From the NCBI GenBank assembly GCA_964035575.1, contig OZ037845.1, positions 186,001 to 250,000 of the forward strand: a stretch of 64,000 nucleotides of DNA, given 5' to 3'. The notes beneath the pieces are model-generated. The model ran no database searches. It saw only the letters and a list, made by a program, of their open reading frames with translations, and was not told where the DNA came from. Source of the DNA: Rhynchopus sp. YZ270_cl-10 (taxonomy: Eukaryota > Euglenozoa > Diplonemea > Diplonemida > Diplonemidae). Positions 61,316 to 64,000 of the stretch are shown piece after piece; position 1 is the first letter of the stretch; the number at the start of each line of letters is the position of its first letter. The translations under genes were made by a program, and so were the position numbers.

Positions 61316-63116
61316 TGTGCGTAGGGTGGAGGATGGAGGGTGGAGGGGGTGGAGGAGGGGAAGGAGACAAGGAGAAAGACCCCCTCGAAGTGTGGCCTGT
61401 ATTGGATAGGGGGATGTGGGAAAAGTTTGACACAATGAAGTACTGTATTAAGTGCAAAAAGTATTGACCGTAAAAAAAAGGAACTCCAACTTCCAGAAAA
61501 AATCCTGAAAAAGGTCGAGCATTATTACGATCGGTCTTTGGTTTTACTTCTGTTTTTTACCGCCCTTTGGATGACCGGGGTGCATCGGGGTGGTACCTCC
61601 AACCGAGGTTGACATATGGAGAAGAAAAAAAAAAATGAAGAAAAACCTGGGGGGAAAGAGGGGGGCTTTTTTTTGATTCCTCTCATCCGATTTGTTTGTT
61701 TGACATTTCTTGTTTTTTTGTGCGCGGAGGTGTGGAGGGTGTGTGGGGGGGGATACGCAGAGTCTGGGCAGCAGCAGCTACCGGGTTTTATTGAACCACC
61801 ATCCCCTCTGCAATATTTGATTGTATTTTATTTTTTTTATGCAAGAGTTCGATATTTCTTTTTAAAGCCCGACTCATAAAAGGGGGGAATGAATGTCATG
61901 AAGAATGATTTCGTATACGGAGTGCAGTCCTGCAACACAACACACAATAGTGAATGTAAAATTACCTTTGAGGTATCGCCTTACTTTGATAGTTTCATTA
62001 ACCACCAAAGAAAAACCACAAAACCAATTTTACTTCACATGCAGTCTCATTTTATTTTGTGGTTTTTGTGTGCAAACGCGAATTTTTTATCTTATTGCGT
62101 CGTGAAAAAGCTTTACTTCCTCGGCCAGGCACAACGAAATTGGGATGTTCTCGAGAGGAGAGCTGAGGGGGGGGGGGGGACAAAACAAAACGAAGAAGAA
62201 TATAAGAGGAAGCAGGGGACGGGGTAGACAGGGCACTCGTGGTATCAAAGATAAGGCGAAGGGCTACATACTAAGCTGATATAACTCCAAATATTGCAAA
62301 GGTGGAAACATTCTACACAAAAAGAGACATATATTTGACAATGTGCAAAACGTCGTTCATTCCGTAAACATTGTCAAAAATAAGGGGGGGTAGAGTTGAC
62401 AGTCCAAACGCTGGGACGCAGGTACTGATACCCTGTGGAGGGGGAAGGATAAGTTTGATAAGACGATTCTAAGCCTGTGCTTTTTGGTCATCTGGCAAAA
62501 TAAAAGAGAAGTTGAAAGTGCAAATGCCTTATCATCGGCGGACGCAAGGTACAAATAAATTCATTCTGTCGGGTTACACAGAACCCTGTGCCTTCAAACC
62601 TCCAAAAAATGCTGTGAAAAAGAGGGGGAAAAAAAACACAAAGATGAATCCGCACGGGGTGATACACACTAGTTCTTCCGATGTTTTTTTTGTTTTTTGA
62701 TCACTTTCTGCTGTTTTGCCTTGCAAATATTGCCTCAGTTTTTGAACCACAAACACCATTCGACAAAAAAAAATAACTAAAATAACCACACCTCCTATTT
62801 TTTGAAATTGAAACAAACAAACAACGGGGCCGGGGGGGTATACTGGGTAACCACTCTGTCCTTTTGAACCTCCCTTCCCCCCCTACGTTTTTCCCACCCA
62901 CCTCCCACTTCCCCTTTCGCAATGCAGTCGCTGTCCAATCGTTGTGGGGAAAAACACAAATGGCCACAAACTCCTGGCAGCGCCTAAACACTTGCAAAAA
63001 AAGAGGAAAAAAAAACACAATACTGAACGAATGGGTGCAGCAGCACTAGGCGCCAAATAATGGAACGTTTTTATATGCACCAATCATCGCGTGCACCTGC
63101 AACATCGGGTCTGTAT
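61316..63116. other. Spacer with family A and C repeats
   Basis: Contains the leader of the 59723 gene, a fragment of family D (about 61575-61600), family C copies at 62393-62437 and 62506-62550, and family A at about 62455-62495. No gene is supported. Confidence 0.6.
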
Positions 63117-64000
63117 CTACAGAGGGATGTTGCCGTGCTTCTTCCACGGGTTTGTCACGGACTTGTTCTGAAGTCTCTCGAGGTCCTCGCAGATCTGTGA
63201 AAAGAGTGTTGACAGTGAAAACGTTATTCAGCTTGAAACAAAAGAAAGTGAAGCTGATAAAGGGGGGCCCCGTCGATTATTTACCTTTTGAAAAGGTAAA
63301 TAATACACGAAAGGTAAATAATACATGGAAGGTAAATAATACAATATTTGGACTTTATTAATTCAAAAGGTAAATAATATACGGTTTGACCTATTGCGGG
63401 TAAACGGTCCTGTTTTCGATGCACACCCACTAGACCCCCGACTCACTGCACAACAGATTTTCACACCCCGCCCTTCCCCCTCCCCGGAACCCCTCTCGCC
63501 GTCATGTTGAACGCCTCGACCCTTGCAGAGCTGAACCACCAGTGGGATGAGGTGCGCCGTGGCCGCTGCGAGATGGTCGTCGGCCTCGACGAGGCAAGCG
63601 TGGCGAGCCTGGACCTGGACGTTGAGAGCTTCAGCGACACGTCCAGTGCCTCAGAACTTCACCCAAAAAAAGCGGGGCGGAAAATTAATTAATTAAATGC
63701 CAATTCAAAAGGTAAATAATACACGAAAGGTAAATAATACAATGTTTGGCATTAAAAAGGTAAATAATACACGAAGGTAAATATTAAAATAGGTAAATAA
63801 TCGACGGGTCCCCCCTTTAGTGCAAACGGCACTTACAATACGCAGGTTATTTGTGAAATGTGAAAAGAAGTGACATTGCATCTATCAAGTCTTTGTGAAG
63901 GGGAGACTAGGGGAGGGCATGAAGCATACGAGTCTGCGGGTGTCGCTCGGGCGGATGACGGCATCGACGTATCCCTTCTTCGCTGCCTCGGCAGGGGTGC
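63117..64000 (-). CDS. PCCB: Propionyl-CoA carboxylase beta subunit, C-terminal end (partial)
   Basis: Two exons are visible: one entering at 64000 and ending 63930 (TPAEAAKKGYVDAVIRPSDTRRL) and the last, 63194-63117 (ICEDLERLQNKSVTNPWKKHGNIPL, stop). Together they match the carboxyltransferase C-terminus of PCCB and related biotin-dependent carboxylases (GYVD.VI.PS.TR.....L..L..K....PW.KHGNIPL). The enzyme carboxylates propionyl-CoA in mitochondria. Donor GTATGC and acceptor tttcacag bound a 735-nt intron, stretched by a MITE (63260-63817). The rest of the gene lies beyond the right edge. A methylmalonyl-CoA carboxyltransferase or acetyl-CoA-type paralogue cannot be excluded from this end alone. 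Confidence 0.9.
63260..63817. mobile_element. TA-target MITE in the PCCB intron, carrying a gene-like fragment
   Basis: Inverted ends AAGGGGGGCCCCGTCGATTA and (complemented) AAGGGGGGACCCGTCGATTA differ at one base. They are flanked by TA on both sides (63258-63259, 63818-63819). Sub-terminal AGGTAAATAATAC motifs repeat in both orientations. Removing the element and one TA restores a family C repeat (gtgaagctgaTAgtgcaaacg), which confirms the insertion and its target. The middle 63420-63690 is GC-rich and coding-like. TA targets fit Tc1/mariner-type or similar elements; no transposase is present. Confidence 0.88.
63504..63692 (+). pseudogene. Captured gene fragment inside the MITE
   Basis: An ATG frame of 62 codons, MLNASTLAELNHQWDEVRRG to HPKKAGRKIN, has the GC content and codon style of the host genes. 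A leader-like GC-rich stretch (about 63420-63503) precedes it. It stops in the A/T-rich sub-terminal repeat of the element. It looks like the 5' end of a host gene picked up by the MITE (Pack-type capture). No domain is recognised. It is also the only coding-like plus-strand frame in the window. Expression is unknown. Confidence 0.55.

Overview
This looks like nuclear DNA of a free-living unicellular eukaryote. Coding islands are GC-rich and intron-containing, with GT-AG introns mostly starting GTATG(T). They lie in AT-rich, repeat-loaded spacers. All fifteen host genes I can support lie on the minus strand. Fourteen start inside the window, and each of these has a pyrimidine-rich splice-acceptor-like CAG/TAG close upstream of its coding start. 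Unidirectional genes with acceptor-like leaders, a YG-rich Pex13 and few cis-introns suggest a trans-splicing lineage such as Euglenozoa (diplonemid-like). That is an inference; I found no spliced-leader gene.

Layout, left to right: three secreted or membrane proteins built from C-x(n)-C-x(n)-C-x-W modules (edge-113, 4830-5372, 9519-10220); a small two-exon gene of unknown function (10805-11440); a tandem triplet of S-adenosylmethionine synthetase genes (12325-17979) that is a gene-conversion mosaic; a LOG/SLOG-fold gene with a hAT-like MITE inside an intron (19466-22545); peroxin Pex13 (25858-26809); a ubiquitin-like plus WD40 protein (27173-28261); a high-molecular-weight thioredoxin(/glutathione) reductase whose last exon encodes a Gly-Cys-Sec-Gly tail through an in-frame TGA (30699-32621); a 4,057-residue secreted protein with 81 near-identical 49-residue pacifastin-like modules (34143-46316); a sigma-like glutathione S-transferase (47557-48201); two distant paralogues of an undescribed DWW-domain family (48941-50175 and 54744-55889); a tail-anchored low-complexity protein (59723-61315); and the 3' end of propionyl-CoA carboxylase beta (63117-64000), whose last intron carries a MITE with a captured gene-like fragment.

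Spacers hold many short dispersed hairpin repeats (families A-H), several foldback elements or MITEs with recognisable inverted repeats and some target-site duplications, a 29-copy TTAGGC-type array, and simple repeats. No rRNA, convincing tRNA, CRISPR array, autonomous transposon or viral element was seen.

Functionally, the genes form no single pathway. The reductase and GST belong to thiol/redox metabolism, SAM synthetase to methyl-group supply, Pex13 to peroxisomal/glycosomal import and PCCB to mitochondrial propionate catabolism. The secreted proteins face outward. The most unusual items are the giant pacifastin-like array, the selenoprotein tail, the one-strand organisation with acceptor-like leaders, and the hairpin-repeat landscape.
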